From assembly GCA_008931825.1 (NCBI GenBank), contig QXVZ01021613.1, positions 1 through 21,040 of the forward strand: a stretch of DNA of 21,040 nt, read 5' to 3'. Made by a program: the position numbers and the translations under genes. This DNA is from Phallusia fumigata. Its lineage: Eukaryota; Chordata; Ascidiacea; Phlebobranchia; Ascidiidae. The first letter of the stretch is position 1. Each line of letters starts with the position of its first letter. Shown in pieces: positions 15,201 through 21,040 of the stretch. The notes beneath the pieces are model-generated. The model did no database searches. It was not told the origin of the DNA and worked only from the letters and a program-made list of their open reading frames with translations.

Positions 15201-18200
15201 TTTTATTTTCCGACCCATTTAGTTTTAATTGACAGCCACGATGCTGTGAATGTTGGATTCGTAATTATGCGTCCGTGCGATTCACATTGTGTGGGATTAA
15301 TTGAGTGTATTGGACCAACGAGGTTTATTGCCACATTTCATGTCCATGATTTGACATAATTTAAATCTGACACCAAATAATGTACATGGGTAATTAACAG
15401 CCATAAAACTGGCTTTTTAGAAGTAGCTTTTTGTGCAATGCAAATAACAAACATAAGGTTGTTGTACCGAAAACTGGTATTATTTTTGGGTGTTATCATG
15501 ATTTCTATCTTAGCTGTTAATATTGTGGTCACCAGGTATTGGCCAGGGTTTGGTCGACTTTTTACTTTTGATATTAAACCATGTTTTGTGAACCCAAGAT
15601 TAATATCCTGTAACTGGTAATATTTGGGACCGTCTTGTTGTTTGTTGCAAATCAAAATTGTTTAGCTGACTGTGGGATTCGATCCCCCGACCCTTGTAAC
15701 TTAGACGAGGGCCCATCTGCACAAGTGGCTTGCTTGATTCCAAATATTTGCTTTACCGGGGGTATAGCCCATGCTTGCCCATTTGTGCAAACATTGTCAG
15801 TAACGTTTTTTTGTAATTGATGTGTCATGTTGACTTAAGGGAGTGTGCTTAGTTAAATGCCTAAAGTTTAATGAGAATTATGCGTTTAAACTTAAAAACG
15901 TAAGTGTTTTTTTGCAAAATGGATGTAAATTGAAACACAAGATGAAGGGTAGCTTAATTAAAACGTACCTGCCAGATAGCTTGTATATAGCAAATGCATT
16001 TTATTGCAAAAGTTTTAACAATATCATGGAATTTGAATTTGAACCCATATTTTTGATGCAGATTTGTATGCAAAAAAGTTACGAAAACAAAAACACAACG
16101 CAAATATTGTCTTTAAGAAAATCGGCAATGCTGTTAACCTCCGAATAAATCTAGTATCAGTTTACAGCAAACATCAGCCAAATGATTATTACGTCACACA
16201 ATAATCCAACCGTCCTACAACGCCGCCCTCCCTAACCATTGTTTGCTTTTGTGATGTCATAATCGGCCCATTGACTTGTTCCAACATGCTGAGACCCGTT
16301 CACAGTTCTTCGCCCCGACAGGTTTTCAGGCTTCTGATTGGCCGTTACATGTCACGTGACTTTGTTTACGGACGTTTGTGGTGTGTACGTCACCGCCTGT
16401 TGATATTGGAGCTTTAAATGGTGAATTTGGCAGTTGATGTGGTTTGGTTCAGGTGTAAGACATGTTTGTCGGTTTTGTCTTTGCAGCGCAAAACGCAAAG
16501 AAAAATGCAAAAAGTTCTGGAAAACTGTTGAATATCCATCTTTCTTGCCGCATTTTTGCCGAGTTTTAAAATCTTTTCCAAACCAGAAATTGCAAAGCGT
16601 CTCCTCATACAACGACCGCATTGTCAAGCTTCTACCAATGTGTAACAAGCATGCATTCGGCCATCTCAACCCCCGTGATCGTATCATCCCACAATCAGCA
16701 GCCCCTCGGGTTTAGTGTGAAAACCGCAATCAATTTCACAAACGATTCGCTTCATCATATTTACAAATGACGTAAAACGGTAGAGAAGCCCTACTCGCTG
16801 CGTTCTCATGGTTTCGAATCGATGAACGGAAAATGATATTCCTCTGTCGATGCGTTCGCTGCTTTGATAGCGACGCCTGCTCAGCTGGAGTGAGGAAGCT
16901 GTCGCGCGCTAACGAGCACGTAATCAAGTTATTCCCTTTTTACCGTCCTGATGTGCGTATTCTGGAACGTGGGAATCCATCGACGACCGTGGTTCGTCTG
17001 AAAACGGTTTTCGCCGCGACAAAAAACCGCCTCCACTCGCCCCATTGTGAGCAAACAAAGGCCGACATTCGATGTTCGCTTTGTTCCATCCAGTTTGGGC
17101 CTGCCCTCGTCGTCCGGGCACGTCTGATCACGTGATCTAGGAGTTAAATGCCGAACGGTGTGCAAACATAACCAACCTCATTAAGCTATAATTTGTGCTG
17201 CCGTCGACGTTGGGTCGAAACTGTGTGTTTAGTTGGAGCGACTTTATGACGACTTTCGTGTGTAAACATAAGAGAAAAACGGATTGAATCCGCTGCAGGT
17301 GTGGAATGGAATTTTAAACAGCTTCATAAAACTACCGAAAAAATATTTTTTTAGCCCCAGTAAAACACTATTTAAATATTCCTGAGTTAAACATGTACTA
17401 AACATACGTTTAATGCAAGGCAATGCCTAAAAAAACCATGAATGTTCTCCACGTCGACTTTCCCACATAAGCACCTGGCAAGCCAGCGATATCTGTGATC
17501 TCATATTACCGGCATTGTTTCGTCACAATGCCGTAAGTCGGATGTAACGCTTGTTTTAGAAAGTCTGATTTCCGTGTCATGTTTCACTGCGACCACCTGC
17601 TAGCGCCGGTGCGGCTGCGCACAGAAGTGGCTTTGCCATTTAAACCGAATCTTTACAGGTATTTATGTTATTCCTTTGTCAAATAACCTGGAATGCCAAT
17701 GGTTTTACTGTTAACGGGCTGTGAGGAATTTAAAGGGACCCTCAGCATGGTTTCGGCAACCTTTAAAACACAGTGTGCCAGTTTGCACACAATGTCAAAA
17801 TATTAATGACTTCGCGTGCCATATGGATGACGTCACTGCTTCATGTTTCTGCGTTAAGTAGGCAAATTGGTATAATCTGTGAACTCTGGTTTACATGTGC
17901 TCCCTGTTGCTCGTTGCTGCAGTTGCACTGCACTTGACGATAAAAAAAGAGGTCGCTCAATTTGGCTCCAAAAATGTGGTGTTGTATAAACTCGTAAATC
18001 ATTTGGCGTACAATGAATAATCACCTCCAGTGCCAACAGTGGCACACGTGCCGGGGTTGTCGCCCCTGACATACAGTATTACTTGGCGGTTGTGTTAATG
18101 ACATAAGTGTAGTTAGGTTTTTCTTTCAGTATTGTTTAGTGTGCATCAACACGTTCTGGTATCAGCAAGTACGTGTTTGTTTCAGATTTCGTCTTTCCAA

Positions 18201-21007
18201 GTTATAATGACAAACAATAACAATAAGTTTGTCAAAACTGAAACCTGGGGGTGTTTTAAGTAAAGGAAGGACAATCGTGGCCGTTTCCTGAAACTCATTT
18301 ACCAGTTTTTGTTTCATATTCCGGAAAAGTACCCATCCGTTGCCTTGTATTCGCCGTCAAAACGTCCTAAAAACGTGCACTTTATTAATAATATCCTAAC
18401 TTTTCTTTTTCAAAACTTCCGTATTTACTTAACGAGGCTAAAAAAACTTCACTGTATTGTGATATCAACCCCGATGTAGCCCAGGCACCTCTGAGTCTCC
18501 CACGAACACAGTTAAATAGCCGCAGTTCCATTGTTACCCCCGGGGCCATTGATTCACCCAGATCGAGCCTTCCCCAGGGGAGCTATCTGTTATACGTGGG
18601 ATTTGGGGAAAGGATGTGGAATTCGTTTCGTCGGCGGATGGCCCTTTTTTCTCTGTCGCGGCTTCGGTATAAAAGAGAGAGCGTTTGTTTGGTTTGGTAC
18701 GGCAGTTTGTCTGAGTGAGCCAGAATGAGTTTGGATATTTAGGTGATTGCTATCTTAGTGTATTGGACCTTGTTAGTTTAGAGATAAATTATTGGCTTGA
18801 AATGTTTTGTTTTTTATGTGAGCGGTAAGGTTGTTAGATTGGGATTAAGAATCATCATGCATTTTTAAACCTAATCCTGCAAATTTAAGATAAAAGTTGG
18901 TGTTTCAAATCAATTTTTCACCGTTACCAACAAATTTATCAGAATAGGTCTGTAGGAAGTTCTCATAGTATGTAGGTCGACATATGAATGGGAAGTGTGG
19001 CCTCGTTTGAGAGTCCTTCATGCGCGACCACCTTTCCCTTTTGCTCTGTTGTCTGAGACTTCCAGTAGTCAGTCTGTAAGCAGAAAAAAAACAAACAAAA
19101 TGTAGAATATGTATGAGTTTAAATTTGTGGGTGCCCATGACTAGAGTTGTATCAAGATTGCGTCAGTCCTTACAATATTGCTAACTTTTCCAGATACTTT
19201 GTATTAACGATCTGACTGTAACGTAACACTTTAAAATCTCAACATGGTGATGCATGCTGTATATGTCAGAACTACCTTCGTTAATAAGTATCTACAAACA
19301 GAAAGGTGAGGAGGCCGCTTTTAACCATGTTTGACAACATGTTGCCACTTTCGAGTACTTGGCTTTCTTCCAATCTCCACTGTGTTTGATCGCAAAAGAT
19401 TGGCACTGGCGGTTTGTGTGTCTAACTCAGAGTGGCCTTTGTTGTGGTTTCGGAAATTTTTCGCTGTGACCAATTCGCCTTGTTATGCTACAAACTTGTA
19501 GGGTGTACAGTTTACTTAAACTCGCTGTGGCGTGCGGTTTCTCCCCACCTGTACTAATTGGATATAAGCCCAGTTTTCGTGTACGTTTAAAGCTAGTTCC
19601 GAACCAGCTGCGTGCAGTCAACCGTTACAATCAGTATCAGAAGCCGTTTTAATCAAAACTAACCCTACTATTATGAAACAGTAAGTCCAGTTAAAATACC
19701 TTCACGGTTCACTGCTCGAAGTTAGTTCGCAACCCTGCTTGGAATAACTGGTCACCCGGACAAATGTGAACAACATGTAACCAAATATTGTTGTATTATA
19801 GTTGGGCTGATTCTGATGAATTATGGAAATCTATGGTTTGCAAGGAGCCAGCATACGAGAGGCACAGCACGTATATGAACCGACATGTTGACCTGCAACC
19901 CAGAATGCGATCTATCCTGCTAGACTGGATCATGGAGGTGTGATTGTGGAGTAATAACTACTTGATATGAACAGTCATAGCATACCAGCTGAGAAAAAAG
20001 CAGGTTGCTATACCCGGTTTGTGCATTCAACCGTAAAAACTGTTCTGGCTGATTATTTATGTACATTATGAATAAATTAATAAATAATGTTTATAAAAGC
20101 CCGTACTTGTGTGTAAAAAATTTCTACGTTGCGATAAACGTTGTTGCCGTCATCAGGAATTGAAGTTTAGTGCACAAAGTCGACAAACCTACTTTTGGCA
20201 TTTATCTAAACAAGCTCTCAGCCTACACCTGAAGTTACAGTGAGTAACTGATGTTTATATTTCAGGTTTGCGAAGTTTATGCCCTGCATCGTGAAACCTT
20301 CTACCTGGCAGTGGATTACATCGACCGGTATCTCACCAACACTAAAAACATTCACAAAACCCGGCTACAGCTTGTCGGAGTGACCGCCCTCTTCATCGCA
20401 GCCAAACTCGAGGTAAGTTATTGAATAAAGCAAAAGTTGCATTTTTAGTGGTGGTTCATCTCTTACGTCTTAAATTTATCTTGAAGTGTTTAAAACCGTG
20501 TTGCCCCAAGTTCCCCACTGCTACAAGAAACGCTTTTTTTATTTATATAAACGCAACTTTTCATTTAAACGACGTGTTATCCACTTAGCTTAGTACAAAG
20601 ATTTGAAACTGTAGTTATTGTAGCAAAATAAGGTGATTAGATCGTCACCCGTGGTCTAAGTGCCTTTACTGTGACCTGTAGTAACTCCTCTTCACTGTGA
20701 CATGCAGTAACCCCTCCTCACTGTGACCTGTAGTAACCCCTCACACTTTTTGCTGCAGGAAATCTACCCACCCAAACTGAGCGACTTTGCCTACGTCACG
20801 GACGGAGCATGCACAGAAGAGGAAATACTCTCACAGGAGCTCCTTATGCTTAGCACCCTCAAGTGGTCGTTGTCGCCCATTACCGCCATCGCGTGGCTAA
20901 ACGTGTACCTCCAAACAGCGCATACAGCATTTGCACCCAATCCGAACCCGTCCACCGCCTTCTTTTTGCCGCAATATCCTCAGGAGACTTTCGTTCACAT
21001 CGCACAG
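9191..21007 (+). CDS. CCNE: Cyclin E (7 coding exons visible, 3' end outside the window)
   Basis: G1/S cyclin that binds and activates CDK2 in the nucleus to start DNA replication. Coding joins 9191-9204, 12684-12819, 13230-13304, 14418-14653, 19802-19937, 20266-20412 and 20759-21007, giving 331 residues with matching phases. Seen in order: a basic NLS-like TRKRAR near residues 33-38; a PTP phosphodegron core with Thr 88; [15 protein letters not shown] at the start of the conserved region; [16 protein letters not shown] (hydrophobic patch for RXL substrates); [60 protein letters not shown]. These are E-type rather than A-, B- or D-type hallmarks. The second cyclin fold is cut off by the window edge. 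The first coding exon is short (MVKNR) and less certain than the rest. Confidence 0.95.
9452..9550 (-). repeat. tRNA-like/SINE-like fragment
   Basis: The palindromic B-box GGTTCGAACC (9461-9470) is followed on the minus strand by CCCACATAAGCCA and a long T run, like a Pol III terminator. A GCGAC/GTCGC stem lies where an anticodon arm would be. The T stem does not pair, so this is not a functional tRNA. Similar organisation is seen at 15656-15745. Confidence 0.35.
9709..9716 (-). promoter_or_regulatory. E2F consensus GCGCCAAA
   Basis: Reverse complement of TTTGGCGC, located about 0.5 kb inside the first coding intron of cyclin E. Could be a second E2F input; single short motif, so weak alone. 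Confidence 0.3.
11287..11484 (+). repeat. Dispersed repeat, copy B
   Basis: Same ordered blocks as 1364-1586, for example GGTTGACTCT and CTATTTACT, then the gapped ATTATTATCATGGAGAAT. It is in the cyclin E intron while copy A is in the Galpha-s intron, both in + orientation. Confidence 0.55.
12390..12467 (+). CDS. CCNE: Alternative first coding exon of cyclin E (start at 12457, MVI plus split Ser)
   Basis: The strong acceptor TTACTCTTCTTTTGCAG ends at 12389 and the perfect donor CAG|GTAAGT is at 12468. ATG at 12457 gives Met-Val-Ile and ends AG, which with the C at 12684 gives Ser and joins the common exon in the same phase as the exon at 9191. It cannot follow the 9191 exon because that frame meets TAA, so it would be a separate 5' end. 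An 11-codon upstream open frame (12419-12454) ends two bases before the start. Evidence is splice signals and phase only. Confidence 0.45.
12582..12635 (+). mobile_element. Fragment of the CTGCCAGAGAGCTT MITE family
   Basis: ACAGAGAGCTTGTATATAG then GTGAATACTTTGTAAT and TGTTTCAACAAT follow the order of the left half of the complete element at 14875-15040. Only this half is present. Confidence 0.5.
12684..12819 (+). CDS. CCNE: Cyclin E exon encoding the basic N-terminal region
   Basis: The acceptor TTGATTTCCAG ends at 12683 and the donor GTACGG starts at 12820. After one completing base it gives 45 codons rich in Lys, Ser and Thr, with [15 protein letters not shown] resembling the basic nuclear-localisation region near the N-terminus of vertebrate cyclin E (SARSRKRKA). 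Low complexity, so family support comes from position and phase. Confidence 0.8.
12820..13229. other. Cyclin E intron, no feature seen
   Basis: AT-rich intron of 410 bp ending in the acceptor TTGCTGTAG. Nothing else recognised. Confidence 0.7.
13230..13304 (+). CDS. CCNE: Cyclin E exon, 25 codons
   Basis: Phase 0 at both ends: acceptor TTGCTGTAG ends at 13229 and consensus donor GTAAGA starts at 13305. Encodes [20 protein letters not shown] then KFHEK. No motif recognised, but the open phase fits both neighbours and the short exon is bounded by good splice sites. Confidence 0.75.
13305..14417. other. Cyclin E intron
   Basis: No recognised coding segment; the open frames at 13402-13864 are unmatched. 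A CTCF-like core GCGCCCTCTGCT is near 13688 and a CRE palindrome is at 14320-14327. Confidence 0.65.
14320..14327. promoter_or_regulatory. CRE palindrome TGACGTCA
   Basis: Full octamer in an ATGACGTCAT context, 90 bases upstream of the cyclin E exon. Confidence 0.45.
14418..14653 (+). CDS. CCNE: Cyclin E exon with N-terminal phosphodegron
   Basis: Acceptor CAACCAG ends at 14417; 78 codons plus AG, donor GTAAGC at 14654. [16 protein letters not shown] parallels the vertebrate IPTPDKEDDD degron that Fbw7/Cdc4 recognises when the Thr is phosphorylated (Thr codon 14454-14456). [10 protein letters not shown] and SPLPTL lead into the conserved SWA segment of the next exon. The coding sequence also contains two TGACGTCA octamers (14489, 14515). 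Confidence 0.93.
14812..14845 (+). mobile_element. MITE end fragment, CTGCCAGAGAGCTT family
   Basis: TTAAAAATATAATTGCCAA followed by AGAGCTTGTATGTAG resembles the terminal repeat of the adjacent complete element. It may be a decayed older copy next to which the second inserted. Confidence 0.45.
14875..15040. mobile_element. Complete MITE with 30-bp terminal inverted repeats
   Basis: The left end 14875-14904 (TAAATTAAAAACATAACTGC...) and right end 15011-15040 (...GCAGTTACGTTTTTAATTAA) are inverted copies with about four mismatches. It is 166 bp and non-coding, with an internal short inverted repeat GACAATCACTGTTGTC. The flanking duplication is not clear because the ends are AT-rich. It has at least three partial relatives in this gene. 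Confidence 0.8.
15656..15745 (-). repeat. tRNA-like/SINE-like fragment
   Basis: On the minus strand GGATCGAATCCC is B-box-like and is preceded by a 7-bp arm with one mismatch (CCCTCGT/ACAAGGG) around a 7-base loop CTAAGTT, resembling an anticodon arm. No pairing 5' acceptor strand was found, so it is not an intact tRNA. Same arrangement as 9452-9550. Confidence 0.4.
15954..16022 (+). mobile_element. MITE half-copy, CTGCCAGAGAGCTT family
   Basis: TTAATTAAAACGTACCTGCC at 15954 and then AGATAGCTTGTATATAG match the terminal repeat of 14875-15040. TTTTATTGCAAAAGTTTTAA follows, as in its interior. The right end is missing. Confidence 0.6.
16351..16360. promoter_or_regulatory. GTCACGTGAC E-box palindrome next to an inverted CCAAT
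   Basis: A ten-base USF/MITF-type palindrome, nine bases after GATTGG (16337-16342). It resembles a compact promoter or enhancer but is inside the cyclin E intron. Confidence 0.35.
17126..17137. promoter_or_regulatory. GATCACGTGATC E-box palindrome
   Basis: A twelve-base perfect palindrome centred on CACGTG, at the end of the intronic GC-rich pocket. Confidence 0.3.
17510..17533. repeat. Hairpin CGGCATTGT-6 nt-ACAATGCCG
   Basis: Perfect 9-bp inverted repeat with a 6-base spacer (TTCGTC) in the long cyclin E intron. No coding or known RNA context. Confidence 0.5.
17828..17835. promoter_or_regulatory. CRE palindrome TGACGTCA
   Basis: Full octamer in GATGACGTCACT, at the right end of a hAT-like fragment whose left side (about 17745) reads TTCGGCAACCTTT followed by ACAGTGTGCC. 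Confidence 0.4.
18668..18675 (+). promoter_or_regulatory. TATA box TATAAAAG in a GC-rich intronic island
   Basis: CGGTATAAAAGAGAGAGCG follows a GC-rich stretch (18520-18660) that differs from the AT-rich intron around it. About 1.1 kb upstream of the exon that starts the conserved cyclin region. An internal promoter is possible; no transcript is visible from sequence alone. Confidence 0.3.
19802..19937 (+). CDS. CCNE: Cyclin E exon starting the conserved cyclin region
   Basis: The acceptor TGTTGTATTATAG ends at 19801. T completes Ser, then [11 protein letters not shown] and, at the end, [11 protein letters not shown]. The MRSIL motif corresponds to the MRAIL hydrophobic patch of vertebrate cyclins that docks RXL substrates and inhibitors. 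The donor GTGTGA at 19938 is non-consensus at +3 and +4 but gives exact continuity with VCEVY in the next exon. Confidence 0.96.
19938..20265. other. Cyclin E intron with a MITE fragment
   Basis: 328 bp. Contains the left end of the AAGCCAGTACTTG-family element (20096 onward). No coding segment. Confidence 0.7.
20096..20159 (+). mobile_element. MITE fragment, AAGCCAGTACTTG family, copy 3
   Basis: AAAGCCCGTACTTGTGTGTA followed by TTTCTACGTTGCGATAAACG and TTGTTGCCGTCATCAGG matches the left part of the copy at 6749-6837. No right-hand inverted repeat was found. Confidence 0.5.
20266..20412 (+). CDS. CCNE: Cyclin E exon, cyclin box helices 2-3
   Basis: Acceptor TATATTTCAG ends at 20265, donor GTAAGT at 20413, 49 codons in phase 0. 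Encodes [23 protein letters not shown], and later [14 protein letters not shown]. The conserved Lys of FIAAKLE and the Glu at its end are the cyclin residues that contact the CDK. Near-identical to vertebrate cyclin E. Confidence 0.97.
20413..20758. other. Cyclin E intron ending in a minisatellite
   Basis: 346 bp, AT-rich at the start, with a 26-bp tandem repeat next to the acceptor. Confidence 0.75.
20668..20743. repeat. 26-bp tandem repeat, three units, just before the acceptor
   Basis: Units start ACTGTGACCTGTAGTAAC at 20668, 20694 and 20720, with changes such as ACATGCAG in the second. The array ends about 15 bases before the acceptor AG at 20757-20758, so it lies where the branch point should be. 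Confidence 0.85.
20759..21007 (+). CDS. CCNE: Cyclin E exon, end of first and start of second cyclin fold
   Basis: Acceptor TTTTTGCTGCAG ends at 20758, donor GTGAGC at 21008, 83 codons in phase 0. [37 protein letters not shown] and [14 protein letters not shown] align to vertebrate cyclin E. The loop between WLNVYLQ and LPQYP is about six residues longer than in human and is rich in Ala, Pro and Asn (FAPNPNPST). The remaining exons lie beyond the window. Confidence 0.97.
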
Positions 21008-21040
21008 GTGAGCAAAATATGTTGATGGGTCATTATGGAA

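Larger units (their letters stand above)
14654..19801. other. Large cyclin E intron (5.1 kb)
   Basis: No cyclin exon fits here: the exon at 14418 joins 19802 directly with no missing conserved residues. It contains several MITE copies (14812-16022), a tRNA-like island (15656-15745), a GC-richer pocket with CCAAT and E-box palindromes (about 16230-17140), a hairpin (17510-17533), a hAT-like fragment (about 17745-17826), and a GC-rich island with a TATA box (18520-18680). Open frames of 93-101 codons at 15843, 16434 and 16833 match nothing I recognise. Confidence 0.75.

Noticed and set aside
15843..16148. 101-codon open frame
   Set aside because: It runs through a MITE half-copy and is AT-rich Lys/Asn/Phe filler with no recognisable motif.
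16833..17135. 100-codon open frame as a nested gene
   Set aside because: Competing open frames exist on both strands, no known domain is visible, and it lies inside a cyclin E intron. Kept only as a possible regulatory pocket.

Overview
The window is animal nuclear DNA holding two intron-containing genes on the + strand, neither complete. The family-level protein matches are strong. Long AT-rich introns, chordate-like protein sequence and abundant short inverted-repeat elements suggest an invertebrate deuterostome, most likely an ascidian tunicate such as Ciona. That organism call is an inference from sequence character only.

Region 1 (1-4466) is the 3' part of a stimulatory G-protein alpha subunit gene (Galpha-s, GNAS type). 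Four coding exons join in phase: 415-535, 1118-1248, 2208-2275 (or its copy 3388-3455) and 4323-4466. They give the last 154 residues, from just before switch III to the C-terminal QYELL. The 68-nt third exon is present twice because about 1.17 kb of sequence is repeated on either side of a single N at 3121. The introns carry a minisatellite, several MITE-like elements and a dispersed repeat.

Region 2 (4467-about 7600) has no gene I can recognise. It starts with a GC-rich, CRE- and E-box-bearing stretch that is either long Galpha-s 3'UTR or regulatory DNA; the first canonical AATAAA is at 6098. AT-rich spacer with a MITE follows. A second N (7345) is flanked by a 235-bp repeat with no difference seen by eye.

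Region 3 (about 7600-21040) is a cyclin E gene (CCNE type). An E2F palindrome at 7772-7788 marks the probable promoter. Coding exons are 9191-9204, 12684-12819, 13230-13304, 14418-14653, 19802-19937, 20266-20412 and 20759-21007, and the gene runs off the right edge inside the cyclin fold. Every splice phase matches. A phase-compatible alternative first coding exon lies at 12390-12467. A third N (8950) is flanked by a 107-bp repeat with no difference seen.

All three Ns sit exactly at the junction of two direct repeats. The simplest reading is unmerged contig ends, or the two haplotypes of a polymorphic diploid laid end to end, so the Galpha-s exon duplication is probably an assembly artefact. 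The features most likely to be biological are the two alternative cyclin E starts, the conserved N-terminal phosphodegron, and seven full CRE palindromes (TGACGTCA), far more than chance. I found no unknown multi-gene system.
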